Assembly (NCBI RefSeq): GCF_045679555.1
Contig: NC_092091.1
Coordinates: 18,536,072-18,600,071, forward strand
From: Salvelinus alpinus
Lineage: Eukaryota; Chordata; Actinopteri; Salmoniformes; Salmonidae
Length of the DNA stretch: 64,000 bases
Reading direction: 5' to 3'
Part shown: one piece after another, positions 38,938-49,807 of the stretch
Numbering within the stretch: the stretch's first letter is position 1
Layout of the letters: every line of letters starts with the position of its first letter
The notes under the pieces: generated by a model
What the model was told of the DNA's origin: nothing
The model's input: only the letters and a program-made list of their open reading frames with translations
Databases searched by the model: none
Position numbers and translations under genes: made by a program

Positions 38938-39783
38938 CTATAGGATGAGGTCAGGGCTTTGTGATGGCCACTCCAATATCTTGACTTTGTTGTCCTTAAG
39001 CCATTTTGCTACAACTTTGGAAGTATGCTTAGGGTCATTGTCCATTTGGAAGACCCATTTGCGACCAAGCTTTAACTTCCTGACTGATGTCTTGAGATGG
39101 TGCTTCAATGTATCCACATAATTTTCCTGCCTCATGATGCCATGTATTTTGTGAAGTGCACCAGTCCCTTCTGCAGCAAAGCACCCCCACAACATGATGC
39201 TGCCACCCCTGTGCTTCACGATTGGGATGGTGTTCTTTGGCTTGCAGGCCTCCTCATTTTTCCTCCAAACATAACGATGTTCATTATGGCCAAACAGTTC
39301 TATTTTTGTTTCATCAGACCAGAGAACATTTCTCCAAAAAGTACGATCTTTGTCCCCATGTGCAGTTGCAAACAGTAGTCTGGCTTTTTTATGGCGGTTT
39401 TGGAGCAGTGGCTTCTTCCTTGCTGAGCGGCCTTTCAGGTCATGTCGATATAGGACTTGTTTTACATTGGATATAGATACTTTTGTACCTGTTTCTGCCA
39501 GCATCTTCACAAGGTCCTTTGCTGTTGTTCTGGGATTGATTTGCACTTTTCGCACCAAAGTACGTTCATCTCTAGGAGACAGAACGCGTCTCCTTCCTGA
39601 GTGGCATGACGGCTGCGTGGTCCCATGGTGTTTATACTTGCGTACTATTGTTTGTACAGATGAATGTGGTACCTTCAGGCGTTTTAAAATTGCTCCGAAG
39701 GATGAACCAGACTTGTGGAGGTCTCCAATTTTTTTTCCGGGGTCTTGGCTGATTTCTTTTGATTTTCCCATGATGTCAAGCAA
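38938..39783 (-). pseudogene. Tc1-like transposase, C-terminally truncated
   Basis: 281-residue frame. N-terminal paired-like DNA-binding domain ([16 protein letters not shown]; the second helix-turn-helix after [17 protein letters not shown]), then catalytic [11 protein letters not shown] with the first Asp and [12 protein letters not shown] with the second. A one-base deletion at about 38940 creates a stop just before the third acidic residue (normally in NLWTELK), so the DDE triad is incomplete. Usual length is about 340 residues. The frame is otherwise well preserved, which suggests a fairly young copy. Confidence 0.92.
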
Positions 39784-40155
39784 AGAGGCACTGAGTTTGA
39801 AGGTAGGCCTTGAAATACATCCACAGGTACACCTACAATTGACTCAAATGATGTCAATTAGCCTATCAGAAGCTTATAAAGCCATGACATAATTTTCTGG
39901 AATTTTCCAAGCTGTTTAAAGGCACAGTGAACTTAGTGTATGTAAATTTCTGACCCACTGGAATTGTGATACAGTGATTTATGAGTGAAATAATCTGTCT
40001 GTAAACAATTGTTGGAAAAATTACTTGTGTCATGCACAAAGTAGATGTCCTAACTGACTTGCCAAAACTATAGTTTGTTAACAATACATTTGTGGAGTGG
40101 TTGGAATTTTAAGGACTCCAACCTAAGTGCATGTATTCTTCCGACTTCAACTGTA

Positions 40156-40309
40156 TGTGTAGTCAACTTCGTTCTGAAGTTATCGGCAGTCAGTCAGACA
40201 GATATACTCTTAGAAAAAGAGGTGCTATCTAAAACCTTGTGCTTCTACATCTGCATTGCTTGCTCTTTGGGGTTTTAGACTGGGTTTCTGTATAAGTACT
40301 TTGTGACAT
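40156..40309. other. Short spacer, no feature seen
   Basis: Sequence between Tc1 C and the next palindromic MITE, with no recognisable signal. Confidence 0.4.
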
Positions 40310-40545
40310 CTGCTAATGTAAAAAGCGCTTAAAAAATACATTTGATTGATTTGATTAATTGGTTCATAATCTGTCCCCATAGGAGAACTCTTTTTGTTTG
40401 CAGGTAGAACCCTTTTTGGTTCCAGGTACAACCCTTTTGGGTTCCATGTAAAACCATTTCTACAGAGGTTATTATGTAGAACCAAAACGGGTTCTCCTAT
40501 GGGGACAGGCGAAGAACAATTTTGGAACCCTTTTTTTTAAGAGTG
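40310..40545. repeat. Palindromic MITE rich in GGTTCT/AGAACC
   Basis: Inverted blocks ctgtccccataggagaac (40371-40388) and gttctcctatggggacag (40491-40508) flank copies of tagaaccctttttggttcca. A second copy lies at 62285-62490. Confidence 0.85.
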
Positions 40546-43500
40546 CAAAGGTTTTTAAGAGCCACGTTACTAACGAAGACTCTGGGAAACAACTCGGCTA
40601 CTAAAGATACATCGTTAGAAGAGGTTCTGATGATGAACTGAACGCTACGAAGGTGCTTGTAAACCAGACTCTGGCCTATATTAAATGATCCAAGCTTGCT
40701 CTACTGAATAGCCTACGCCTACAACTCTAGCATTCTTTAGTGGATTCGAGATTTCTTTCTAAATACATCTAGTTACAACTTCGGCATGCATAAGCTGATC
40801 CAAACCTGCAGTGCCTTCTTAATAAAGCTACAACTTTGTCTGACGCTGCATTAGTTAATCCAATCCTGCTCTTGTGTTCAGACTTACTCAAGAGTTGTCT
40901 TTTCTAGATGCACAACATCAATCAGAAAGTATTGCGCAACACAATGCTTTGCTGTGGATACATCAAGCTATAATATAAGTGAAAGTGCAAAGTTCATAGT
41001 GCTGTAAAAAAAAGTCACCCAGTGACGGTCAGGCCATTAACTAAAGGGCTTGCCAAATAAAAGCAGCGTTGGAAGTTATGGAAGTGCTCCTGGCTGTGAG
41101 TTTCCTGTGTGGAGCTGAGGCTGTGGATATAGGTTTCACAAGGGGTGGGATACGCTATGCAGCAACAGAAAATATGCAACTCACACACCCGATGAAGCTA
41201 AATGAGGTTTCACCTGCCCTCAACCACAATGAGAGGCGTGAGAAACATGTCTTATATTTCAGATAATGCTAGTACCTATTGTTGGAAGACCCAACTGCTC
41301 CACAAAGGAAATGTGCTATTCAATACTCTAACCCAAGATCAAACAGCTGATGGAAAAACAAGTTTTATTAACAATGAACTGTTGTCTCTTGAAATGAGTT
41401 GTGTTACTTTGAAACTAGAACACTACCGACATAAACCCCTTGCTGCTAGTTCTCACTACGGCCAATCAATTAGACCTGATATAGTCCTGCATATCCCTTC
41501 AACAGTGTATATGGTGCATTGGAACTTCTTCACTTGTTCTCTGGTCCAGGATCAGTTTTCTCCTCCTAGCCACAGTCTCTCCCAGATGAGCTCACTGACT
41601 AATTTCGTCCACATTTCTGGGGTTCCGCCTGAGAATTCCCAGCAGAATTCCCGATCCCATCCCATTCCCACTCCGCACGCCTGTGCAGAACCAATTTTTA
41701 TAATTCCCTGGCTGCTTCCAGAGGGCTGGTGCGAGGTGAGAGCTTGGGAAAATGGTCTTCTGGAGACAAAGCGCAGCAGAGCAGATGATTTTGATCCCTA
41801 CACACCCAAAGACCAGCAACTGTGAGCTTAAGCCAAGAGAGAACTCAAGAGAGACAAAACCTAAATAAAACACAACACAGAGTGTAAGCCAAAAGAGAAC
41901 TCATAGAAAACTGAAACAAAATAGTTGTGCAGCAGGTAGTGTGATCTTGTTGGATACAGACAGACACTGCAAGCGATCAAAGGCATGATCAAAGGTGCCA
42001 ATCTGCAGTGTGTGTCTACTGGCTAGACTACTAAAGCCACGCTCATTAAGGTGTTACACCTGGGTGAATCTCCAGACATTCTTTGAATTCTCATCAAACA
42101 GTGGATCTGTAATTGTCAGCAGCATTCTTTTCAACAGTTTCTGTTTGATGTTTTTTGTTGTTTTAAAGTAGAAGATTTACATTATATTTGGTTTATTTGG
42201 ATCTTTTAACTTAAACATTGGAGTGGAAAGTGCTACAAATTGTGTCAAAAAATAATAACTTAAGATGCCCCCTATTCTCCAAACAAGATGGTATATTCCA
42301 TTAATTGTAGTAGTTGGAACAACTGAGAGCCGAAAGTAGGCTACATGTTTTATTATACATAGAATAAGAAATACAAAATGCTCTGTAATATTTTCCACCT
42401 TTACTGTGAGCCCAGCGCAGAGCATTGCCACAGCAGCCAAAGTCAACAAGCTGTGTCCTTGGTGTAGCCACACGAGAACGACCCTCTGGGTAAAGTTGCC
42501 AGTTCTGCTTCCAAACACACACATTCCTTCCAAACAAGAACGTGCCCAATACTCTAATTCTCCCTCTATGGCGGTGGTGGCGAAAGGGACTGAAGCCCAG
42601 GAAAAAAAGTGTGTGTGTGTGTGTGTGTCCGCACATGTGTGTGTGAGACACTGTCAGTAGACACACAGGCTGCAGAGTTACCCAGAGCCAGCCAACAACA
42701 TTGGGGTTTGGATGGGCCACATTATGACTGGTTAGCTCTTCTACCCCACATCTAACAGGATGCGGTACAGACGTACCTGACTCTGCCTTCTTTCCCCTGG
42801 TAGGTTACGCTACACTACTATAATGTACTGTAGTTACTCTATGCAAACAAAACAGCAGGGAAGCGATATTGGCTGTCATGTCTTGTTAAATGATCTAATT
42901 GAAATCACAGCACCAATTTCCCCACAGCCACAGTCTGTCTTCCTTTTACTGCACGTTTCAACACAGCACTGAGGCACCGAGTCGCTGTGGAACTTAACAG
43001 GCTACGCTGTCCTAACAGTATTTTGATATGGTCTTGGATGGTGTGTGTGTGTGTGCATGCGTGAGTGCATGCCTGCATGCATGTATGTGTATGGTGAGTG
43101 TGGGCGACAGATAATGACTAAAGCTTTGGGCTCGTCCTACCTCTCAGACAATACACCAGAGCACATCAGGAATTCCTTCACTAACACCGCAGGACACATT
43201 CTGACTGTGTCGCCATGGTAACCACAGCAGCTTGTCCATGGCAGCAGTCTGTGGGCCCCAGTAGGTTCCTGTAAGGGGGCGATATGACTGTGTCCTGCTC
43301 AGAGACCTGCTGTCACTGTTCTAAACTCAGAATAATGGACCTCTGGTGAGAGGGGACATGTCACACATACACTATAAATGCATCGCATAACCCTACTGCT
43401 TGCGAAGAGACAGCTTGCTCTGTCATTGACTAAGTCCCAGTGGGCACCGATGATAACAATTTATGACTTTTGGCCCAGCACTGTTATGACTCAACACGTG

Positions 43501-43660
43501 ATACACAGAGATCCATTTATCCAATACAAGATGGTTTCACAAACCAGCTAGGATTCAATTGTGACATATGACACAGTTGACACGATATTAAACATCTGTC
43601 TTTTGAGTTCCTTGAAAAAGAGGTTTACAATGTCGCTGCGTATTGAGAAAACATTCTCAA
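40546..43660. other. Non-coding stretch, no supported gene
   Basis: A 207-codon open frame at 41202-41825 has no recognisable homology, splice logic or codon bias and I do not call it. Short (GT)n runs occur at 42610-42640 and 43040-43060. No repeat family is recognised in most of it, so it may be unique intronic or intergenic DNA. Confidence 0.4.
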
Positions 43661-43670
43661 TACGTACGTG

Positions 43671-43672
43671 TG

Positions 43673-43767
<95 letters not shown>
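43671..43767. repeat. (GT)n microsatellite
   Basis: About 45 uninterrupted GT units followed by GACAGAGAGAG. Open frames across it are artefacts. Confidence 0.95.
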
Positions 43768-43989
43768 CAGAGAGAGAGAGATTGAGTAAGTGTCTGGCTG
43801 GTAAAACCCAAATCTACAAAGGGAAGCAGCATTGCGCCACATAGCAGTCATCCTGCTATTCTCTCTCCACTCCAGAGAATGTTAACAGCCCTTCCAATCA
43901 AACAGCGCAGTATGTCTGATAACAACAAATAACAGGTTCTTGCTCCCCAACAGTCCTGTCTTACTATAGGATTATAGGTAATTTAGTAC

Positions 43990-44132
43990 CATGACCTCTG
44001 TAGCTCAGTTGGTAGAGCATGGCACTTGTAACGCCAGGATAGTGGGTTTGATTCCTGGGACCCATACTTAAAATGTATGCATGCATGACTGTATGTCGCT
44101 CTGGATAAAAACTTCTGCTAACTAGCAAATTA
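43990..44132 (+). mobile_element. AvaIII-like tRNA-derived SINE
   Basis: A box gtagctcagttggtagagca, B box gggtttgattcctggga, body with ATGCATGCAT, tail tcgctctggataaaaacttc. The same family as 9735. Confidence 0.85.
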
Positions 44133-44799
44133 AAAATATTATGTTACAATCCAAAACAGAAAAACAGACTCTCTCTCGCTAATGGTCTACAGTACTTCTC
44201 ACCACAGAACAAAAGACACCCTTGAAACAGTACAAAAGTGCCCTGCAGTACAGAACTCCTGGTTTAATTAACTAAAGAGCTAATCAAGACCTTTGAAATA
44301 TCAAAGTAGCTATCATCACCACAAAAGAGCAACCCACTGGGCACACACTGGTTGAACCAACGTAAACTAGACGTTGAATTGTCTTCTGTGCCCAATGGGA
44401 AGACTCATGAGATGTCTGATGGAACTCCAGTTGTCAATGTCCCACAAAAATCCTGTTGTTTATGAAGGAACATAGAAAAGCATATGGAACATTGCGCAGT
44501 AGGAATTAGTGAGGACCTGGGGGAGGTCAAAACCTAATAGAATTTAAGATGATGATTGATAGCTGTCTTTTAAAGGTATGTCCTGTAAAAACTCTGGAGA
44601 GGTTCCTGGTAAACTGTACGACATGACATCACACAGAGCTTTCTATGTCTCTCGTACATCTTTCAAACCAAGACGTTTTCCGTCTACTTTTCTTTATATA
44701 TGTAATGTATTGCCAGCGACAAACCCTATACTTTTATTTCCACTAACCGACATTGTCATGATTGAGGTAAAGGTCAGGCACTAACGTTGGGCGATTAGG
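44133..44799. other. Non-coding stretch, no feature seen
   Basis: Between the SINE and the Tc1 remnant. No gene or RNA recognised. Confidence 0.4.
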
Positions 44800-45190
44800 C
44801 CTGGCTCACAGTCTGCATTCCAATTCAACCCAAAGGTTTTTGATGGAGTTGAGGACAGGGCTCTGTGCAGGCCAGTCAAGTTCTTCCACACCGATCTCGA
44901 CAAACCATTTCTGTATGGACCTCGCTTTGTGCACGGGGGCATTGTCATGCTGAAATAGGAAAGGGCCTTCCCCAAACTGTTGACACAAAGTTGGAAGCAC
45001 AGAATCGTCTAGAATGTCATTGCATGCTGTAGTGTTAAAATGTCCCTTCACCGGAACTAAGGGGCCTAAGCCGAACCATGAAAAACAGCCCCAGACCATC
45101 ATTCCTCCTCTACCAAACTTTACAGTTGGCCCTATGCATTGGGGCAGGTAGCTGTACTGTATTGTACTGTACTGTACTGTGCTGTCCAAA
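44800..45190 (-). pseudogene. Tc1-like transposase C-terminal remnant
   Basis: The minus-strand frame reads [20 protein letters not shown], then [20 protein letters not shown] with the second catalytic Asp, then [20 protein letters not shown] with the final Glu. The N-terminal half and both ends are missing. This is a different Tc1 lineage from elements A-D, closer to the deleted copy at 4467. Confidence 0.88.
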
Positions 45191-45616
45191 CTTGTGAAAC
45201 ATAGACGTCTATGATTGGTTTTTCTGGAAGATGTTTTCTAAGACCCCCTTTTCATCTGTTTGACAAGAAATCAACGCCCTTGCTTATTCTTCATTTCTAG
45301 GATGGAACATTTTATATATATTTTTATATATGCCTTAATAATTAAAAAAAAAAAAAATTAGACAGCTTTCATTTGACATGCTCATATGAACTTTACATGT
45401 TGGTGCTCAAGGGGACTTTTACATGGAAATGACCGCTATCAAAGTACTCTACAAACATATACAAAAGCACATGTGAAAACACACAAGCATGCATTGCACA
45501 CAGCCACACACACAAGCATGCACACACCCACATCTGCATGAACCCCCTTTTTATTTGCATTGACTCTCTTGCACCGACTCTATGCACCCTCACTGAACTC
45601 TGCATATTGACGCCAC

Positions 45617-45637
45617 ACACACACACACACACACACA

Positions 45638-45689
<52 letters not shown>

Positions 45690-45690
45690 G
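45617..45690. repeat. Compound (AC)n(ACGC)n microsatellite
   Basis: An AC run switches to about 13 ACGC tetramers. It lies at the 3' end of what looks like another LINE-type 3' UTR (cctacatgtacataatattac, 45750). Confidence 0.9.
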
Positions 45691-46091
45691 CACTCTGCTG
45701 CTACTCTGTTTATTATCTATCCTGATTGCCTAGTCACTTTTACCCCCACCTACATGTACATAATATTACCTCAATTACCTCGTACCCCCAGCACATTGAC
45801 TCAGTACCGGTACTCCTTGTATAGTATCGTTATTGTTATTTTATTCTGTTACTAATCCCATGAAAATGTTTAGCAAATTTTTCTGATTTGTTTTGATGTG
45901 TAAGCATACAACTGACACAAAGATACTATACCTGTGCATAGTGTGTGGAGTTCAACATATACAAAACAGTCAAACTTACAATAAATACACATTAAATATG
46001 CATGTTACTGTTTCAGTCCCATAGTAAAAAAAAAGATTCACAGAAAGTACAAAAGGAAATCCCCCTCAAACCAAAACACATTCACACACAG

Positions 46092-46304
46092 TTAACACAC
46101 ACTGTTTAAAGGCTTATTTTGCCATACCTTTCTCAGCTGGATGAGCCCTGTAGAAGTGCTCTTGCACTGGTTTCTCATTTTGTGAAATCTGACACTGGAT
46201 GAGGCAGCATTCATTCGCATGATTTCCTTTAGATCAAAATGTCCTTTATCCCCTTTCTCCTTCGGTTTTACACCCCTACCCCTGCCTCCAAGCTGCTCTC
46301 TCAC
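46092..46304 (-). other. Candidate 5' exon of dennd2a
   Basis: On the minus strand a purine-rich, unique-looking segment with a possible donor (CTGAGAAAG|gtatgg at about 46127). dennd2a needs an upstream non-coding exon, because its start codon directly follows a splice acceptor. In mammals the dennd2a and adck2 promoters are adjacent, and this is the nearest minus-strand candidate I can see. No transcript evidence is available. The encoded 70-residue frame has no recognisable homology. Confidence 0.22.
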
Positions 46305-47210
46305 TTAGCATAGCCCCTTGCCTCTTCTTTCCAAGCAGCCAAAGAGCTTCTCCAAGTTTCTCCACAAACTTGTTTGAAAAAGGACTAGGCAGTCCCTCCC
46401 CTTTCAGCCAAAATGTTTTCAGTTATTCTCTCTCAAACACTCACTCGGACTATCTTCTCTTTCAATGATGTTGCCTCTCTCTCTCTCAAACTTTCCCACC
46501 CCTCCTCTCATGGCCCCCTCCCTCTCTCCCTCCCTCCCTATAGTACCTCCCTCCCTCCTCCTCTCCATTTCCATCATCAACTCAACCCATACCCCCAACC
46601 CCCCCACCGCTGAACTAATCTGCAGCTGGCTGGGAGAATGAAGCCCTGGTTTCCAGGGAAACGGAGTGTCCTGCTCAAAAGAGGAATGGAGCAGGAAGGG
46701 GCAAAACTGAGAATAACTGAAAACATAAATAAGGGCCTCCTCCGGGAGCCAATTAAAAGCTCTGAAGGGCCTCTCTTCCTCTCTCTGAGGGGACAGTGGG
46801 GGCCTGGCTTTCCTGCACTCCACTGTCTTTATCTCGGATAGTAGCTTTTATTTACTGACCAGTGACCAGTCCACAAACCACCCAATAAAACCAGAGCAAC
46901 AACATGTGTTTAATGCAATGTGTTTTGGTAGCTACAGATGGCCTGTTGTTCCTCTGCCCTAACATGGGATGGCAATGTTTTGGTTGACTTCCAGTAATTC
47001 AGTAATTACAGGTGAATTAATGGTTTTAAAGATGTATAGTTCCCTCACTAGATGACTGACACGTGAGACTCCCACTCTCAGAAAAAAAAGAGTGACAGAT
47101 TGAGTGAAAATATAAGTTAGATGTGAGTCTGACATTTTGATGACATCTAAGGCTAACAAAGGCATAGGAGTGTATTTTTATTGTATCAGTAAAACATAAC
47201 TACTTGTTTG
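46305..47210. other. CT-rich to unique DNA, possible regulatory region
   Basis: A pyrimidine-rich run (46460-46600) is followed by unique sequence. No gene recognised. It lies between the presumed dennd2a 5' end and adck2. Confidence 0.35.
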
Positions 47211-47214
47211 GTTC

Positions 47215-47375
47215 AGCAGAGGCTGCTGAGGGGAAGACAGCTCCCAATAATGGCTCGAATGGAGTCAATGGAATGAAATCAAACACATCAAAGATGTAGT
47301 TTCCATGTGGTTGATACCATTCCATTCACTCTATTCCATCCCCCCCTCAGCAGCCTCCACTGGTGTGGTTATAGT
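47215..47375. repeat. Palindromic MITE (AGAGGCTGCTGAGGGG type)
   Basis: The left end cagaggctgctgagggga and right end ccctcagcagcctccactg are inverted repeats. The interior has tggaatgaaatcaaacacat. A second copy is at 62568. Confidence 0.88.
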
Positions 47376-48087
47376 CTCCCTGGGTTCTCACTGAGAGAGT
47401 TCAATGAGTTGAACTAGACTACCTTACCCTTTCCTAGGCTACCCTTCACAAATATCAGTGACTCCAACATGGCATAGAATCAGAGAAACAAACTCTGTGA
47501 CCTTCAGGGCCAAGGTCTGACCTCTCCCTTTGAAGTGCAGGAGAGATTTGAAAAGCCTGTATTTCCCCATCAATGGCTGAGGGGACAGGATGGTGGCAAT
47601 AACATCTGTTTGGCATTTCTCCTAACTTTTGTGTGGCTAGATCCCCGTTTCCTTGTCCTCTCTACTCAACAGCTGGGATGTGTCTGTCCAGAGACACGCA
47701 CCATGACTAGGAATGATACTATCAGTTTTAGATAGATGAAGCCCTATCGATGACAACATGTTCAATTAAATAATTGATCTAATGATAATGCAAACACTTG
47801 GACAGCTATTCTAAGGACTGAAACCATTGTCTGTATCTCACCTTCTCCTCTGTCTCCCTCTTTTGGACAACCCAACATCTGCACAGTGAATGTGTGAATT
47901 CCTGCACAAAACATATATATTTTATCAAAAGTTTTTTTTAAACGTATCTACTAAGCTTAATGTATTGAAATAACTTGATCATGTCGGGAGCATATTACCT
48001 CACGAGGATTTTTCCCCAACCCATTATATTATTATATGGATGTGGCCGGTTTGTTATTAGGTGCCTATAGCTTTAAGACGTCGGCAT

Positions 48088-48262
48088 CTGGGGTGTAATC
48101 ATTACGCCAAACAGTTGCAAACAGTTGCAACGAAAACTAGCGTTTCTATTGGACAGATCCGGCTAGGTCCCGCCCTGTTTGATGAACCTATCCAATAGAA
48201 ACGCTAGTTACTGTTGCAAAATAAAACTTTTGCAACTATTTGGATTAATGATTACACCCCTG
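48088..48262. mobile_element. MITE with GGGGTGTAATCATTA ends
   Basis: The terminal inverted repeats are ctggggtgtaatcatta and taatgattacacccctg. An inner inverted pair, aacgctagttactgttgc with gcgtttctattgga, adds to the palindrome. It lies about 650 bp upstream of the adck2 start codon. Confidence 0.85.
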
Positions 48263-48919
48263 TAAAGTGACGTAAACACCCGGAAGTTACCGGTTGTTTT
48301 GCAATTATGTTTACAATGAAAATACATGCTAGTTGAGGTTGATATCTTCTATTGAATGATTTGATAATATATTAGCTAGGGTTGAGCGTGCTGCATGTTG
48401 ACTGAAGAAAGGACATGACGGTTTGATTGGTCACGTACTCATTTTGAGGTAATATGTGTTTACATGGCAATAGACTAGTCATATTACTAATAACTAGCTA
48501 ACGTAGCTAAGCAAGCCTCTGTATCACAGTTCAGCTATATAGCCCAGGCCTAACGACTGTAGCCCCTTAAATTAATGTCAAAATATACCTTGCAGGCCTT
48601 TGATACTAGCTAGTTGAACTTACTTGGAATTCTTCTTGATTTGCAGTGGGACATATTTTCAGAGGACATAGGTGGGCTATGTCTGTCCTCAGCTTGACGC
48701 ATCTGTGGAATTGTGAGCAAGCAGTTCTAAGGGGCAATGATTGGAAGCCAATTATCAATATCTGAAAGCATTTGAAGCCGTAATGTGGATAACTTCCAAA
48801 CCGTAATAGCTATGTTTAGTCATTATTGTGAAAACTTGCGGACAATGTTTTATCTATAATTTTAGACTTTTTCAAATCTACTTTTTAAGTTAAGTGTTAG
48901 CGATATTATCATCATAGTT
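48263..48919 (+). promoter_or_regulatory. adck2: Probable adck2 promoter and 5' UTR region
   Basis: Unique, AT-rich sequence between the MITE and the adck2 start codon. I see no convincing TATA box or CpG cluster. The call rests only on position. Confidence 0.35.
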
Positions 48920-49807
48920 ATGGCTGCATTGAGTGCCAGAAGCTTCCTCTTAAACCTAAGGTACACCGTCCATAGAGTTGGAAGTTCTGTAAGAGTCCGA
49001 CTCATACCTAGCACCAGAACATGTCTTGTCAAAAGAGGCCAGATTTTAACCCAGATGCCAAAAGTCACCCTGCTGTGCTGGGGAGCAGTGAATGCCATAT
49101 CCTGTATGGCAAGATGCCAAGAGGCCTCCCTGGCACCCCAGACTACAGACAGGAAGTCTGTAGCCAAAGTCCAGGTGCACAAGCTGGTGTTCTTCCTGCG
49201 CCTCAGCCTGCGCGCCCTGGTGTTACTCCTGAAGTTCGGCCCGCTCCTGTTGCTCTATCCTCTGACTGTCTTCTCCTCTTACTGGGCCTCTCGCTGGCTG
49301 GATGCCCTGCTGTGGGTCACTGAGACCTCTGGTCCTGCCTTCATTAAGCTGGGCCAGTGGGCCAGCACACGCAGGGATATCTTCTCCCAGGACTTCTGCG
49401 AATGTTTTTCCAGGCTGCACGTGCGTGTGCGTCCCCACTCCTGGGCCCACACCAAGCAGTGTCTGCGCCGGGCATTCGGGGAGGGCTGGAGGAGGCTGTT
49501 TGTGTTTGAGGGCAGGGAGCCTGTGGGGTCAGGATGCGTGGCTCAGGTGTACCGGGGATGGGCCAGGGTGGACAGCGTGGAGGACACAGCCTTCCAGGCC
49601 CTGGTGGAGGAGATGGAGAGAGAGGATATGCTGGAGGCCTGGGAGATCCTGGGACTAAAGGGTGTCCTGGGGACCCTTAGGGGGCTGTGGAAGGAGAAAG
49701 AGGATGAGGAGGACGACGGCCATCATGAAACCAGGGAGAGGAGCTACACATATGCCCCTAATGGGGACGGTACAGAGAAAGAGCATCTGATTCCCGTAGC
49801 TATTAAG
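48920..49807 (+). CDS. adck2: adck2 exon 1 (residues 1-296)
   Basis: Long first exon with presequence, hydrophobic segment, KxGQ motif, Gly/Ala-rich loop and an acidic insert ([16 protein letters not shown]). It ends exactly at the VAIK lysine, donor ATTAAG|gtgggt. Reading through the donor gives only 25 more residues before a stop. Confidence 0.96.

Larger units (their letters stand above)
37278..40155 (-). mobile_element. Tc1/mariner transposon C with nested insertion
   Basis: The inverted ends cagttgaagtcgaaggttta (37278) and attcttccgacttcaactg (ending 40155) are flanked by TA. The transposase lies on the minus strand. A 1.25 kb element (37386-38632) was inserted near one end, with atca repeated on both sides. 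Lies in the presumed 5' intron or upstream region of dennd2a. Confidence 0.92.

Noticed and set aside
41202..41825. 207-codon plus-strand open frame as a gene
   Set aside because: No recognisable domain, no supportive splice sites and no codon bias. It lies in repeat-rich non-coding DNA.
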